In this document: piece after piece, positions 37,110-46,824 of the stretch
Layout: each line of letters opens with the position of its first letter
Numbering within the stretch: position 1 is the first letter of the stretch
Notes under the pieces: model-generated
Seen by the model: the letters and a program-made list of their open reading frames with translations, nothing else
What the model was told of the DNA's origin: nothing
Database searches by the model: none
Made by a program: the position numbers and the translations under genes
Source of the DNA: Oleispirillum naphthae
GTDB taxonomy: Bacteria > Pseudomonadota > Alphaproteobacteria > Rhodospirillales > Rhodospirillaceae
Direction of reading: 5' to 3'
NCBI GenBank assembly: GCA_027864655.1
Contig: JAQAZG010000009.1
Coordinates: 97,053 to 161,052, forward strand
Length of the DNA stretch: 64,000 nucleotides

Positions 37110-38519
37110 TTGCGTACATGGTCCATAGAAACCGCGCGCAAGACGCTGGGGATCCCCCTGGCTGCCGCAGTGCTGGCGATTGTTTTATTGATGGGCCCGT
37201 TCCCCGGCCTCTCCTCCGACGGGCAGAAGGCGGTGGCGCTGTTCGCCGCGGTCTTCATCCTCTACACCACCGAGGCGGTGCCCCTGGCGGTGACCAGCGT
37301 CGGCATCGTTCCGGCCATCGTCATCCTCCATCTGGGCAAGGTCGGCGAAGCGCTCTCCGGTTTCGCCGCGCCGTCGGTGTACCTGATGCTCGGGGCGTTC
37401 ATTCTCGCCTCGGCGATGGTCACCACGGGCCTCGGGCAGCGGGTCTCCTACATCATCCTCAAGAAGATCGGCTGTACGGCGTTCAACGTCACGCTCGGCA
37501 TCACCGTCGCCAACGTCCTCCTCGCGTTCTTCGTCCCCTCGACGACGGCGCGGACCCTGGTGCTGCTGCCCACCTGCCTCAGCATCATCCGGCTGTTCTC
37601 CGAGGAGAAACGCTCCAAGTTCGCAATCAACCTGCTGCTCACCCTGTCGTTCACCAACGCGACGATCAGCGCCGGCATCTTCACCGCGAGCCCGCCCAAC
37701 CTGATCACCGCGGACTTCATGGCGAAGGCCGACGCCGCGACGAGCTACCTCGAATGGCTGATCTACGGCCTGCCGCCGGCCGCGGTGATGACCTTCCTGA
37801 CCTGGGGCTACATCCAGTGGTACTACAAGCCTGAAAAGCAGACCATCGAAGGCGGCGACGCGTTCATCGCCAAGGGCCTCGCCGAGATGGGCAAGGTCAC
37901 CCCGGCGGAATGGCGGGTGCTCGCCGTCTTCCTGCTGATCGTGACGCTGTGGGCGATCGGCGACCGCATCGGCATCGACACCTCGACCGCGTGCCTGATC
38001 GGCGTGGTCCTGCTGATGGCGCCGAAATTCGGCGTGATCCACTGGGCGGAGGCCAGCAGGGAGGTCAACTGGGGCGTCCTCATGGTCTGCGGCGGCGGCC
38101 TGTCGATGGGCAGCGTGCTGATCAAGACCGGCGCGGCGAAGTGGATTTCCACCACGGTCTTCGGCGCTCTCGGCCTCAGCAGCGTCTCGCCGATGATCCT
38201 GCTGCTGATCCTGATGGTCGTCGCCCAGTTCATGCACCTGCTCTTCGCGGCGACGACGTCGATGGCGGCGGCGCTGCTGCCCATCGTGCTCGCCCTGGTG
38301 CAGTCGAACGGCATGGACATGCGCCAGACCATGCTGGCGATGGGCATGATCATCGGCGGCTACCCGCTCCTGATGTTCTACAACACCCTGCCGAGCATCG
38401 TCGTCTACGGCACCGGCAAGCTCGAGGTCGGCGATTTCCCGCGTGTCGGCATCGTCCTCTGCGCGATCGCCTGCGTCGTCTACGAAATTTGCGCCATGAC
38501 CTACTGGCAGTGGCTCTGA
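37110..38519 (+). CDS. DASS/SLC13-family anion (dicarboxylate) symporter
   Basis: 469-residue inner membrane protein with about 11-12 hydrophobic helices. It carries the family's two SNT-like substrate/sodium loops, FFVPSTTARTLVLLPTC and FTNATISAGIFTASPPNLI in the first half. The second half has LLFAATTSMAAALLPIV and MIIGGYPLLMFYNTLPSIVV. Members move dicarboxylates, citrate or sulfate with sodium. I choose TTG 37110 (MRTWSIETARKT) since AGGGAGG lies eight bases upstream; an in-frame ATG at 37071 is the alternative. A 7-codon ATG frame overlaps the start. Co-regulation with the CoA-transferase operon is suggested by the shared 41-bp repeat. Confidence 0.88.
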   Translation: MRTWSIETARKTLGIPLAAAVLAIVLLMGPFPGLSSDGQKAVALFAAVFILYTTEAVPLAVTSVGIVPAIVILHLGKVGEALSGFAAPSVYLMLGAFILASAMVTTGLGQRVSYIILKKIGCTAFNVTLGITVANVLLAFFVPSTTARTLVLLPTCLSIIRLFSEEKRSKFAINLLLTLSFTNATISAGIFTASPPNLITADFMAKADAATSYLEWLIYGLPPAAVMTFLTWGYIQWYYKPEKQTIEGGDAFIAKGLAEMGKVTPAEWRVLAVFLLIVTLWAIGDRIGIDTSTACLIGVVLLMAPKFGVIHWAEASREVNWGVLMVCGGGLSMGSVLIKTGAAKWISTTVFGALGLSSVSPMILLLILMVVAQFMHLLFAATTSMAAALLPIVLALVQSNGMDMRQTMLAMGMIIGGYPLLMFYNTLPSIVVYGTGKLEVGDFPRVGIVLCAIACVVYEICAMTYWQWL

Positions 38520-38544
38520 GCCCCTCGCCCGCGGCCTGAACCGC

Positions 38545-38588
38545 AAGCGCTCCGCCGCCCGGCCAGCCGGACGGCGGAGCGCTTTTTC
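38545..38588 (+). terminator. Terminator after the DASS transporter
   Basis: AAGCGCTCCGCCG...CGGCGGAGCGCTT forms an 18-bp stem with one mismatch and a 4-base loop, followed by TTTTT, 25 bases after the stop. Confidence 0.88.
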
Positions 38589-38601
38589 GTTGCGGCGCCG
38601 A

Positions 38602-40038
38602 TCAGGACTGCGGCGGCGGGCCGCCGCCCAGGGACTTGTAGAGGGTGACGAGGTTGGCGAGCTGGGTGAGCTCCAGGCCGATCTGCGCCTGCTGCGCCGC
38701 ATAGAGGGAGCGCTGCGCATCCAGCACCTCGAGGTAGCTCGACACCCCGCGGTCGTAGCGCGCCTGCGACAGGAAGAAGGATTTTTCGCTCGCCGCGACC
38801 AGGGCCGTCTGCGCCGCGATCTGCTCGACCAGGGTCTTGCGCGCCGCCAGGCCGTCGGCGACCTCGCGGAAGGCGGACTGGATCGCCTTTTCGTAGGTCG
38901 CAGCCGCGATGTCGCGCTGCGCCTTCGCCGCGTCGAGATTGGCGAAGTTGCGCCCGGCGTCGAAGATCGGCGCGCTGACCGAGGGCGCGAAGGTCCAGGC
39001 GCGCGACGCCCCCTCGAACAGGCTGCCCAGCCGCGCGCTGCCGAAGCCCGCGCTGCCGGTCAGCGAGATGGTGGGGAAGAACGCGGCGCGCGCCGCGCCG
39101 ATAGTGGCGTTGGCGGCCCTGAGCGCGTGCTCCGCCTCGCGGATGTCGGGGCGGCGCAGCAGCACCGCGGAGGACAGCCCGGCGGGCGGCAGCGCCACCA
39201 GGGAGGAGAGGTCGTCGCCGTCGTCGGCGATATCCGCCTCGGCGAGCGGCCGCCCGGCCAGGAGTTCGAGGGCGTTGCGGTCCTGCGCCACGGCGCGGGT
39301 ATAGGAGGCGAGGTTGACCCGCGCGGTTTCCAGCGAAGTGCGCGCCTGCGCCACGTCGAGTTCGGTGGCGATGCCGTTTTCGAACCTCGCGTCGATCAGC
39401 GCCTGGGAGGTCTGCCGCGTCTCCAGGGTCTCCTCGGTGAGGCGCAGCTGCCGCCGGTCGGCCTGCAGGGTGAGCCAGGCGTTGGCGACTTCGGCGATCA
39501 GCGCGATGCGGGCGCCGGTCTGCGCCTCCTGGGTGGCGAGGAAGGTCTCCAGCGCCTGGGCGTTGAGGCTGCGCAGGCGGCCGAAGAAGTCGAGTTCGAA
39601 CGCCGTCACCCCGAGGTTGGCGGTGTAGGTGGTGGCGGTCGCCGCGCGGCCGCTGCTGGTGAGTTCCCGCGGCGTGCGCGCGCGGCTGCGCGCGCCGTTC
39701 GCGTCCACCGTGGGCAGCAGGTCGGCCCGCGACACGCCATAGGCGGCGCGCGCCGCCTCGACGTTGAGCGCGGCGATGCGGAGGTCGCGGTTGGCCTCCA
39801 ACGCCGCGGCGATCAGGCTGCGCAGGGTCTTGCTGCGGAACACCTCGTCCCAGCCGAGGTCGGCCAGGGTCTTGCCGCCGGGTTCCGCCGCCTGGGGGGC
39901 ATAGGCAGACCCGGCGGGCCAGGCCTGCGCCACCGGCGGGGCCGGGGTTTGCAGGTCCGGGATCAGCGAACAGGCCGAAAGCGCGCCGAGCATCGTCGCG
40001 GCCAGAAGCGCCCTGCGCAGGGCGGTCGTCCTCGTCAT
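38602..40038 (-). CDS. RND efflux outer membrane channel lipoprotein (OprM/NodT type)
   Basis: 478 residues. The lipoprotein signal [13 protein letters not shown] gives a lipidated cysteine. Two outer-membrane-efflux repeats follow, rich in coiled coils, with motifs such as [19 protein letters not shown] and [15 protein letters not shown]. It is the TolC-like trimeric exit duct. Its start overlaps the RND gene stop by 4 bases, completing an MFP-RND-OMF operon. Confidence 0.95.
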   Translation of the reverse strand: MTRTTALRRALLAATMLGALSACSLIPDLQTPAPPVAQAWPAGSAYAPQAAEPGGKTLADLGWDEVFRSKTLRSLIAAALEANRDLRIAALNVEAARAAYGVSRADLLPTVDANGARSRARTPRELTSSGRAATATTYTANLGVTAFELDFFGRLRSLNAQALETFLATQEAQTGARIALIAEVANAWLTLQADRRQLRLTEETLETRQTSQALIDARFENGIATELDVAQARTSLETARVNLASYTRAVAQDRNALELLAGRPLAEADIADDGDDLSSLVALPPAGLSSAVLLRRPDIREAEHALRAANATIGAARAAFFPTISLTGSAGFGSARLGSLFEGASRAWTFAPSVSAPIFDAGRNFANLDAAKAQRDIAAATYEKAIQSAFREVADGLAARKTLVEQIAAQTALVAASEKSFFLSQARYDRGVSSYLEVLDAQRSLYAAQQAQIGLELTQLANLVTLYKSLGGGPPPQS

Positions 40039-43000
40039 TGCGCTTTTCCTTCCTGGTCGGAGAGTATGGTGACGCGCCGCGGCTTGCGCCCGAAGATCCG
40101 CAGCACCACGACGAAGAACACCGGCACGAACAGCACCGCCAGCACCGTCGCCGAGATCATGCCGCCCATCACGCCGACGCCGACGGCGTTCTGGCTGCCC
40201 GCGCCCGCGCCGCTCGCTATGGCGAGCGGCAACACGCCGAGGATGAAGGCGAGCGAGGTCATCAGGATCGGCCGCAGGCGCTGGTTCGCCGCCTCGATCG
40301 TCGCGCCCATCAGGGGCTTGCCCTGTTCGTAGAGCTCCTTGGCGAACTCGACGATGAGGATGGCGTTCTTCGCCGACAGGCCGATGGTGGTGAGCAGGCC
40401 GACCTGGAAGTAGACGTCGTTGGACAGCCCGCGCAGCGTCGCCGCCGCCACCGCGCCGAGCACGCCGAGCGGCACCACCAGCATCACCGAGAACGGCACC
40501 GCCCAGCTTTCGTACAATGCGGCGAGGCAGAGGAAGACGACGATCAGCGAAATCGCGTACAGGGCCGGGGCCTGACTCCCGGCGAGGCGCTCCTCATAGG
40601 AGAGGCCGGTCCATTCGTAGCCGATGCCCACCGGCAGTTTCGCCGCCATGTCCTCCATTGCCGCCATCGCGTCGCCGGAGCTTTTGCCCGGCGTGGCGTT
40701 GCCCATGATCTCCATGGAGGCGACGCCGTTATAGCGTTCGAGCTGCGCCGCGCCGGTGATCCATTCGCCGGTGGCGAAGGCGGAGAACGGCACCATCTGG
40801 CCGCCCGAACCGCGCACGTACCAACGGTTGACGTCGTCGGGCATCATCCGGAAAGGCGCATCGGCCTGGATGTACACCTTCTTCACCCGGCCGCGTTCGT
40901 TGAAGTCGTTGACGTAGGACGACCCCCACGCGGTGGAGAAGGTGGTGTTGATATCGGAAATCGAGACGCCGAGGGCCTGCGCCTTCTCCTGGTCGATGGT
41001 GACGCGGTACTGCGGCGTGTCCTCCAGGCCGTTGGGGCGCACCGCCGTCACCGCCGGGTTCTGCGCCGCCATGCCGAGCAGCATGTTGCGCGCCTCCAGC
41101 AGTTGGGCATGGCCGACGCCGGAACGATCCATCAGTTGGAAGTCGAAGCCGGTGGCGTTGCCGAGTTCGGAGATCGGCGGGGGCTGGATGGCATAGACCA
41201 GGGCCGCGCGCAGCGGCGCGAAAGCCGCCATCGAACGCTTCACCAGGGCGGGCAGTTTCTGCTCCGTCTTGCCGCGCAGATCCCAATCCTTGAGCTTGAC
41301 GAAGGCCATGCCCGAATTCTGGCCGCGTCCGGCGAAGTTGAAACCGGCCACCGACATCACGCTTTCCACCGTATCGGTTTCCTTGGTGAGGAAGTAGTCC
41401 TCGACCTGACGCATCACCTCCGCGGTCTTCTCGCGAGGCGTGCCGACCGGCGTCGTCACCTGGACGAACATCACGCCCTGGTCCTCGTCGGGGAGGAAGG
41501 AAGTGGGCATGCGCAGAAACAGGAACGCCAAGCCGCCGACGATCAGCCCGTAGATCAGGAGGTAGCGCCCGGTGGTGCGCACCGCGCCGTGCACCGCGAT
41601 CTTGTAGCGCAGGCGCATGGCGTTGAAGTTGCGGTTGAACCAGCCGAAGAAGCCGCCCTTGCGTTTCTCGCGATCCTTGTCCACCGGCTTGAGGATGGTG
41701 GCGCAGAGCGCCGGAGTAAGCACCAGGGCGACCACCACCGAGAGCACCATCGCCGAAACCATGGTGATCGAGAACTGGCGGTAGATCGCGCCGGTGGAAC
41801 CGCTCATGAACGCCATCGGCACGAACACCGCCGACAGCACCAGGGCGATGCCGACCAGAGCGCCGGAAATCTGCTCCATGGATTTTCGCGTCGCGGCATA
41901 GGGGGAAAGCCTTTCCTCCGCCATCACACGTTCGACGTTCTCCACCACCACGATGGCATCGTCCACCAGCAGGCCGATCGCCAGCACCAGGCCGAACATC
42001 GTCAGGGTGTTGATCGAGAACCCCGCCGCCGCCATCACGCCGAAGGTGCCGAGCAGCACCACCGGCACCGCGATGGTGGGGATCAGCGTGGCGCGGAAGT
42101 TCTGCAGGAACAGATACATCACCGCGATCACCAGGAGGATCGCCTCGGCCAGGGTCTTCACCACCTCCTCGATCGAGATCTTGACGAACGGCGTGGTGTC
42201 GTAGGGGGAGACCACCTTCAGGCTCGGCGGAAAGAACTTGGACAGATCCTGCAGCTTGGCCTGCACCGCCGCCGCGGTATCCAGCGCGTTGGCATCGGTG
42301 GCGAGGTTGATCGCGATGCCGGACGCCGGCATGCGGTTGTAGCTGGACAGGATGCTGTAGTCCTCGCCGCCGACCTCGACGCGGGCGACATCCGCAAGAC
42401 GCAGGCGGGAACCGTCCCGGTTGACCCGCAGCAGGATGTCCTTGAACTCGTCGGCGGTTTCCAGACGTTGCTGCGCGATGATCGTGGCGTTCAGCACCTG
42501 CCCCTTGACCGCGGGCTGGCCGCCCAACTGCCCGGCGGAGACCGTGGCGTTCTGCGCCTCGATGGCGGCGGCGACCTCGGTGGTGGTGATGCCGTAGCTG
42601 TTGAGTTTGTCGGGGTCGAGCCAGATGCGCATGGCGTGCTGGCGGCCGAACAGCGTGGTGTCGCCGACGCCGGAGACGCGGCTGATCGGATCGACGATGT
42701 TGGATCCCACGTAATCGGCGATGTCCTCCCGGCTCATCGAGCCGTCGGCGGAGACGAAGCCCACCACCATGAGGAAGCTTTTCGACGCCTTGCCGACGGT
42801 GATGCCCTGCTGCTGCACCTCCTGCGGCAGAAGCGGCGTGGCGAGCTGCAGCTTGTTCTGCACCTGCACCTGGGCGATGTCGGGATCGGCCTCCGGCTCG
42901 AAGGTGAGCTTGATGCTGACGTGACCCGACGAATCGCTGGTCGAGGACATGTAGCGGAAGTGGTCGAGGCCGATCATCTTCTGCTCGATCACCTGGGTGA

Positions 43001-43184
43001 CGGTGTCTTCCAGGGTTTTCGCCGAGGCGCCGGGATAGGTGGCGGTGATCGCGATCGAGGGCGGCGCGATGGTCGGATACTGCGCCACCGGCAGGCTGAG
43101 CACCGCCAGGCCGCCCGCGAGCATAATGACGATGGCGATCACCCAGGCGAAGACCGGGCGGTCAATGAAGAATTTCGAGATCAT
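40035..43184 (-). CDS. RND multidrug efflux pump (HAE1 family, AcrB/MexB-like)
   Basis: 1049-residue inner membrane proton antiporter. It starts [20 protein letters not shown] and has twelve transmembrane helices and two large periplasmic loops. The proton-relay pair is in [18 protein letters not shown] (two adjacent Asp in TM4). [13 protein letters not shown], characteristic of AcrB-type pumps, is in the second loop. The length is standard for HAE1. Central gene of the operon; drugs or solvents are likely substrates, exact range unknown. Confidence 0.97.
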   Translation of the reverse strand: MISKFFIDRPVFAWVIAIVIMLAGGLAVLSLPVAQYPTIAPPSIAITATYPGASAKTLEDTVTQVIEQKMIGLDHFRYMSSTSDSSGHVSIKLTFEPEADPDIAQVQVQNKLQLATPLLPQEVQQQGITVGKASKSFLMVVGFVSADGSMSREDIADYVGSNIVDPISRVSGVGDTTLFGRQHAMRIWLDPDKLNSYGITTTEVAAAIEAQNATVSAGQLGGQPAVKGQVLNATIIAQQRLETADEFKDILLRVNRDGSRLRLADVARVEVGGEDYSILSSYNRMPASGIAINLATDANALDTAAAVQAKLQDLSKFFPPSLKVVSPYDTTPFVKISIEEVVKTLAEAILLVIAVMYLFLQNFRATLIPTIAVPVVLLGTFGVMAAAGFSINTLTMFGLVLAIGLLVDDAIVVVENVERVMAEERLSPYAATRKSMEQISGALVGIALVLSAVFVPMAFMSGSTGAIYRQFSITMVSAMVLSVVVALVLTPALCATILKPVDKDREKRKGGFFGWFNRNFNAMRLRYKIAVHGAVRTTGRYLLIYGLIVGGLAFLFLRMPTSFLPDEDQGVMFVQVTTPVGTPREKTAEVMRQVEDYFLTKETDTVESVMSVAGFNFAGRGQNSGMAFVKLKDWDLRGKTEQKLPALVKRSMAAFAPLRAALVYAIQPPPISELGNATGFDFQLMDRSGVGHAQLLEARNMLLGMAAQNPAVTAVRPNGLEDTPQYRVTIDQEKAQALGVSISDINTTFSTAWGSSYVNDFNERGRVKKVYIQADAPFRMMPDDVNRWYVRGSGGQMVPFSAFATGEWITGAAQLERYNGVASMEIMGNATPGKSSGDAMAAMEDMAAKLPVGIGYEWTGLSYEERLAGSQAPALYAISLIVVFLCLAALYESWAVPFSVMLVVPLGVLGAVAAATLRGLSNDVYFQVGLLTTIGLSAKNAILIVEFAKELYEQGKPLMGATIEAANQRLRPILMTSLAFILGVLPLAIASGAGAGSQNAVGVGVMGGMISATVLAVLFVPVFFVVVLRIFGRKPRRVTILSDQEGKAQ

Positions 43185-43196
43185 GAAACGGATTCC

Positions 43197-44372
43197 TTAA
43201 CGCGCGGCGGCGTCTCCGGGGGGGGCGGTCTCGGCGGTCTGGGTAAGGTCCACGGCCTTGACCGGCACGCCGGCGCGCAGACGTTGCAGGCCATCGACGA
43301 TGACCTTGTCGCCCGCCTTGAGGCCGGAGGCGACCACCCAGCCGTCGCCGTTCGCCTGGGCGAGCTTGACCGGGTGCAGCCCGGCCTTGCCGTCGGTCCC
43401 GGCCATCCAGACGTTGGCGCCGCCCACCGCATCGCGCACCAGCGCCGCCTGCGGCACGGTGAGCGCATCGGGGTTCACCCCCTGGGCGACGCGGGCGCGC
43501 ACGAACAGGCCGGGCAGAAGCTCATGCCGCGGATTGGGGAAGATCGCGCGCAGGGTCACCGTGCCGGTGGTCTGGTCCACCGTCACATCGGAGAACTGCA
43601 GGGTCCCGGTTTCGGCATAGGCGTAGCCGCCGTTCGAACTGCTCAGCGACACCCGCGTGCCGGTGCCGAGCTTGCCCTGCATCTGGCCGCTTTCCACCGC
43701 GCGGCGCAGCTTCGCCATGTCGTCGCTGGACTGCGTCATGTCCACGTAGATCGGATCGAGCTGCGTCACCGTGGCGAGCGCGGTGGTTTGGCCGGCGGTG
43801 ACCAGCGCGCCCTCGGTGACCGCGGACCTGCCGATGCGGCCGGAGATCGGCGCGTAGACCCTGGTGTAGCCGAGGTCGATGCGCGCCAGGTCCACCGCCG
43901 CCCTGGCCGCCTGCACCTCCGCCCGGTATTGCGCCAGCGAGGCGACGACGTCGTCGCGATCCTGTTTGCTCACCGCGTGGACCGCTACCAAGTCGGCATA
44001 GCGCTTCGCCTTGGCCTCTACCGTCTTGACGTTGGCTTCCGCCTTGGCGAGATCGGCGCGGGCGCTGGCGAGGTTGGCCTCGTACTTGGCGGGGTCGATC
44101 TGGTAGAGTTGCTGCCCGGCCTCGACCTCCGCGCCTTCCTCGAACAGGCGCTTCTTGACGATGCCGTTGACCTGGGGGCGCACCTCCGCCACCCGGTAGG
44201 CCGAGGTCCGGCCCGGCAACTCGGCGAAAAACTCCACCCGCTGCGGAACCAGGGTCACGGTGCCGACCTCGACGGCGCTCCGCGGCTGCGGCGCCTTATC
44301 CTGGCAACCGCCCAGAACGGCCACGCCGACCACGCCCAGGGCCAGCGCCCCAGCTTTGACGAAACTTCTCAT
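43197..44372 (-). CDS. RND efflux periplasmic adaptor (AcrA/MexA-like)
   Basis: 391 residues from ATG 44372. The lipoprotein signal is GALALGVVGVAVLGGC. A lipoyl/barrel-sandwich half-motif (VAEVRPQVNGIVKKRLFEEGAEVEAG) and its partner (VYAPISGRIGRSAVTEGALV) flank the alpha-hairpin. The membrane-proximal domain includes LPGLFVRARVAQG. First gene of the operon, 12 bases before the RND gene. Promoter and dyad operator lie directly upstream. Confidence 0.95.
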   Translation of the reverse strand: MRSFVKAGALALGVVGVAVLGGCQDKAPQPRSAVEVGTVTLVPQRVEFFAELPGRTSAYRVAEVRPQVNGIVKKRLFEEGAEVEAGQQLYQIDPAKYEANLASARADLAKAEANVKTVEAKAKRYADLVAVHAVSKQDRDDVVASLAQYRAEVQAARAAVDLARIDLGYTRVYAPISGRIGRSAVTEGALVTAGQTTALATVTQLDPIYVDMTQSSDDMAKLRRAVESGQMQGKLGTGTRVSLSSSNGGYAYAETGTLQFSDVTVDQTTGTVTLRAIFPNPRHELLPGLFVRARVAQGVNPDALTVPQAALVRDAVGGANVWMAGTDGKAGLHPVKLAQANGDGWVVASGLKAGDKVIVDGLQRLRAGVPVKAVDLTQTAETAPPGDAAAR

Positions 44373-44401
44373 TGCTTCCTCGACCCTGCGTTCCAAAATC
44401 G

Positions 44402-44435
44402 TGTACTATGTAGTACAGTATTTTCCTGCGAGCAA
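44402..44435 (-). promoter_or_regulatory. Efflux operon promoter with TetR-type operator
   Basis: Minus-strand TTGCTC (44430-44435), a 17-base spacer and TACATA (44407-44412) form a promoter about 30 bases before the adaptor start. The perfect dyad TGTACTA-TG-TAGTACA (44402-44417) covers the -10 box. It is the natural site for repression by the divergent TetR protein. Confidence 0.7.
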
Positions 44436-44552
44436 GCGATCCGAGATTTTTTAGGGTGACATAGCTCACAAATCCGGTCAGGAACGCGCACCCTGTGGCA
44501 AAACCGCCTGCACCGGCGGGACAGGCCGCGCCGACGATGGGAAAACCAGCCG

Positions 44553-45188
44553 ATGGACAAGCCCCTCTCCGCCAGGATCGCCCTCCGCCGCCAGGCCATG
44601 CTCGCGGCCGGGCGCGCGGTGTTTCTGGAAAAGGGCTTCGAACGCACCACGCTCAGCGACATCGTCACCCGCTCCGGCGGCTCGCGCTCCACGCTGATCG
44701 GGCTGTTCGGCAGCAAGGCGGGGCTGTTCGCCGAGGTGATGCAGGAGGGCAGCCTGCACATCTCCTACACCTTCGACTTCCTGGGGGAGAGCGACACGCC
44801 GCCGCAGGAGGCCCTGCGGGATTTCGCGCGGCGGTTCGTCGCGGCGCTGTTCGACGACCCCTTCGCCATCGCCTTCCTGCGCATCCTCATCGCCGAGGGG
44901 CCGCGTTTCCCCGAGCTCGGCCAAGCCTTCCTGCGCCTCGGCCCCGACACCCGCGACCGCAAGCTCGGCGCCTATTTCCAGCGCTGCATCGACAAGGGGC
45001 TGCTGCATCCGCACGACCCGGTGATGCTCTCCCAGATCTTCTGCGGCATGGTCATCGGCGATTCCCTCATCCGTCACGCCATCGGCGAGGACATGACCGC
45101 GCAGATGGCGCAGATGCAGGCGCACGCCGACGCCGCGGTGGAGATTTTCCTCGCCGGCGTCCTTGCGCCCGGCGGCGCGGCGGGTTAA
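44553..45188 (+). CDS. TetR-family transcriptional regulator
   Basis: 211 residues. The N-terminal TetR helix-turn-helix is RQAMLAAGRAVFLEKGFERT with LSDIVTRSGGSRSTLIGLFG and SKAGLFAEVM. The C-terminal part resembles TetR_C (AefR-like; FAIAFLRILIAEGPRFPELGQ). Divergent from the RND operon and separated by 180 bases holding the dyad operator, so it is the likely efflux repressor. Followed after 8 bases by an RNA methyltransferase gene. Confidence 0.92.
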   Translation: MDKPLSARIALRRQAMLAAGRAVFLEKGFERTTLSDIVTRSGGSRSTLIGLFGSKAGLFAEVMQEGSLHISYTFDFLGESDTPPQEALRDFARRFVAALFDDPFAIAFLRILIAEGPRFPELGQAFLRLGPDTRDRKLGAYFQRCIDKGLLHPHDPVMLSQIFCGMVIGDSLIRHAIGEDMTAQMAQMQAHADAAVEIFLAGVLAPGGAAG

Positions 45189-45196
45189 GGCAGCGC

Positions 45197-46312
45197 ATGG
45201 ACAGCGATTTCGAAATCTTCCTCGTCACCGCCCCCGGCCTGGAGGCCGCCCTCTGCGACGAGGCGCGGGACAAGGGCTTCGCCGCGCCGCGCACCGGCCG
45301 CGGCGGGGTTTCCGTGCGCGGCGGCTGGCCCGAGGTGTGGCGCGCCAACCTCGAACTGCGCGGCGCGGCGCGCGTGCTGGCGCGCATCGGCGCGTTCCGC
45401 GCCCTCCACCTGGCGCAGCTCGACAAGCGGGCGCGGCGCATCCCCTGGGGCGAGGTGCTGCGCCCCGGCGTGGCGGTGCGGGTGGAGGCCTCGTGCGCCA
45501 AGGGCTGCCGCATCTACCACGGCGGCGCGGCGGCGCAGCGCATCGCCCGCGCGATTTCCGAGGAACTGGGCGCGCCGGTCGCCGAGGACGCGCCGGTGCG
45601 GGTGCTCGCGCGCATCGACGACGACCTCTGCACCCTCAGCATCGACACCTCGGGCGAGCCCCTGCACAAGCGCGGCCACAAGGAGGCGGTGGCCAAGGCG
45701 CCGATGCGGGAGAACCTCGCCGCGCTGTTCCTCCGCCAGTGCGGCTTCACCGGGGCCGAGCCGGTGCTCGACCCGATGTGCGGCTCCGGCACCTTTCCGA
45801 TCGAGGCGGCGGAGATCGCCCTGGGGCTGAGCCCGGGGCGCTCGCGGGGTTTCGCCTTCGAGCACTTGGCGAATTTCGACGCCGCGGCGTGGCAGGCGAT
45901 GCGCGCCGCGCCCCCCGGCCCCGCGCCCGGCTTCCGCTTCTACGGCAGCGACCGCGACGCCGGAGCCGTCGAAATGAGCCGCGCCAACGCGGCGCGCGCC
46001 GGGGTGGACGGGATCACCGCGTTCCGCTGCCATGCGGTCTCCGCCCTCGCCGCGCCGGAAGGGCCGCCCGGCCTGGTCATCGTCAACCCGCCCTACGGCG
46101 CGCGCATCGGCGACAAGAAACCCCTCCTCGCCCTCCACCATGCGCTGGGGCAGGCGCTGACCGCGCGCTTCTCCGGCTGGCGCGTCGGCCTCGTCACCAA
46201 CGAGGCCGGCCTGGCCGCGGCCACCGGGCTGCCCTTCGCGCCGCCCGCGCCGCCGGTGCTGCACGGCGGGCTGCACGTGCGGCTGTTCCGGACCGCCCCC
46301 CTGGCAGGGTGA
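45197..46312 (+). CDS. THUMP-domain RNA guanine-N2 methyltransferase (RlmL/YpsC-like)
   Basis: 371 residues. A ferredoxin-like/THUMP N-terminal region (DFEIFLVTAPGLEAALCDEA; VRVEASCAKGCRIYHGGAAA) binds RNA. Class I methyltransferase motifs follow: AALFLRQCGF, LDPMCGSGTFPIEAAEIALG for SAM binding, and VIVNPPYGARIGDK, the NPPY-type catalytic motif of N-methyltransferases. The length fits the short RlmL N-half family, and rRNA is the likely substrate. It begins 8 bases after tetR, so the two are probably co-transcribed. Confidence 0.88.
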   Translation: MDSDFEIFLVTAPGLEAALCDEARDKGFAAPRTGRGGVSVRGGWPEVWRANLELRGAARVLARIGAFRALHLAQLDKRARRIPWGEVLRPGVAVRVEASCAKGCRIYHGGAAAQRIARAISEELGAPVAEDAPVRVLARIDDDLCTLSIDTSGEPLHKRGHKEAVAKAPMRENLAALFLRQCGFTGAEPVLDPMCGSGTFPIEAAEIALGLSPGRSRGFAFEHLANFDAAAWQAMRAAPPGPAPGFRFYGSDRDAGAVEMSRANAARAGVDGITAFRCHAVSALAAPEGPPGLVIVNPPYGARIGDKKPLLALHHALGQALTARFSGWRVGLVTNEAGLAAATGLPFAPPAPPVLHGGLHVRLFRTAPLAG

Positions 46313-46368
46313 CGCCGCCGCCGGGAATGCCTATCTACGTCCTCCGACGCCCGCACAAGGAGGACGAC

Positions 46369-46815
46369 ATGCCGACCTATACCGTCACCGCCGCCAACCT
46401 CACCCTCACCGCCGCGCAGGAGGCCGACCTCGCCGCGGCGGTCACCCAGGCCCACCATGCGACCACCGGCGCGCCCGCCTTCTTCGCCCAGGTGCGCTTC
46501 GCGCCGGTGGCGGAGGGCAGGCACTACATCGGCGGCAAACCCAACACCGCGCCCCACCTCTTCGTCCACGGGCTGATCCGCGACGGCCGCAGTTCCGAGA
46601 CCAAGACCGCCCTGGTGCAGGAGATCGCAGCCCAGGCCGCCGCCATCGCCCGGCTCTCGCCCGAGGACGTCTGGGTCTACGTGCAGGATATTCCGGCGGA
46701 GCAGATGGTGGAGTTCGGCCGGGTGCTGCCCGCGCCGGGGGAGGAGGCGCAATGGCGGCAGGGCATCGGCGCGGCGAAGCGCCAGGCGCTCGCCGCCGCA
46801 GGCGTGCGGGTCTGA
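46369..46815 (+). CDS. Tautomerase-superfamily protein, cis-CaaD-like
   Basis: 148 residues, the length of cis-3-chloroacrylic acid dehalogenase (cis-CaaD). After removal of Met the N-terminal base Pro1 (PTYTVTAANL) is present. All residues known to matter in cis-CaaD are at matching positions: His28 (TQAHHA), Arg70 and Arg73 (LIRDGRSS), Tyr103 (VWVYVQ) and Glu114 (QMVEFGR). Members range from true dehalogenases to promiscuous relatives such as Cg10062, so hydration/decarboxylation of acetylenic or haloacrylic acids is possible, not proven. ATG 46369 has AAGGAGG six bases upstream. It is convergent with the TRAP genes. Confidence 0.85.
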   Translation: MPTYTVTAANLTLTAAQEADLAAAVTQAHHATTGAPAFFAQVRFAPVAEGRHYIGGKPNTAPHLFVHGLIRDGRSSETKTALVQEIAAQAAAIARLSPEDVWVYVQDIPAEQMVEFGRVLPAPGEEAQWRQGIGAAKRQALAAAGVRV

Positions 46816-46824
46816 GTCCGGAGC

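Noticed and set aside
40038..44459. A 1473-codon open frame antisense to the RND efflux operon
   Set aside because: Shadow of the efflux genes; no domain-like sequence and no ribosome site.
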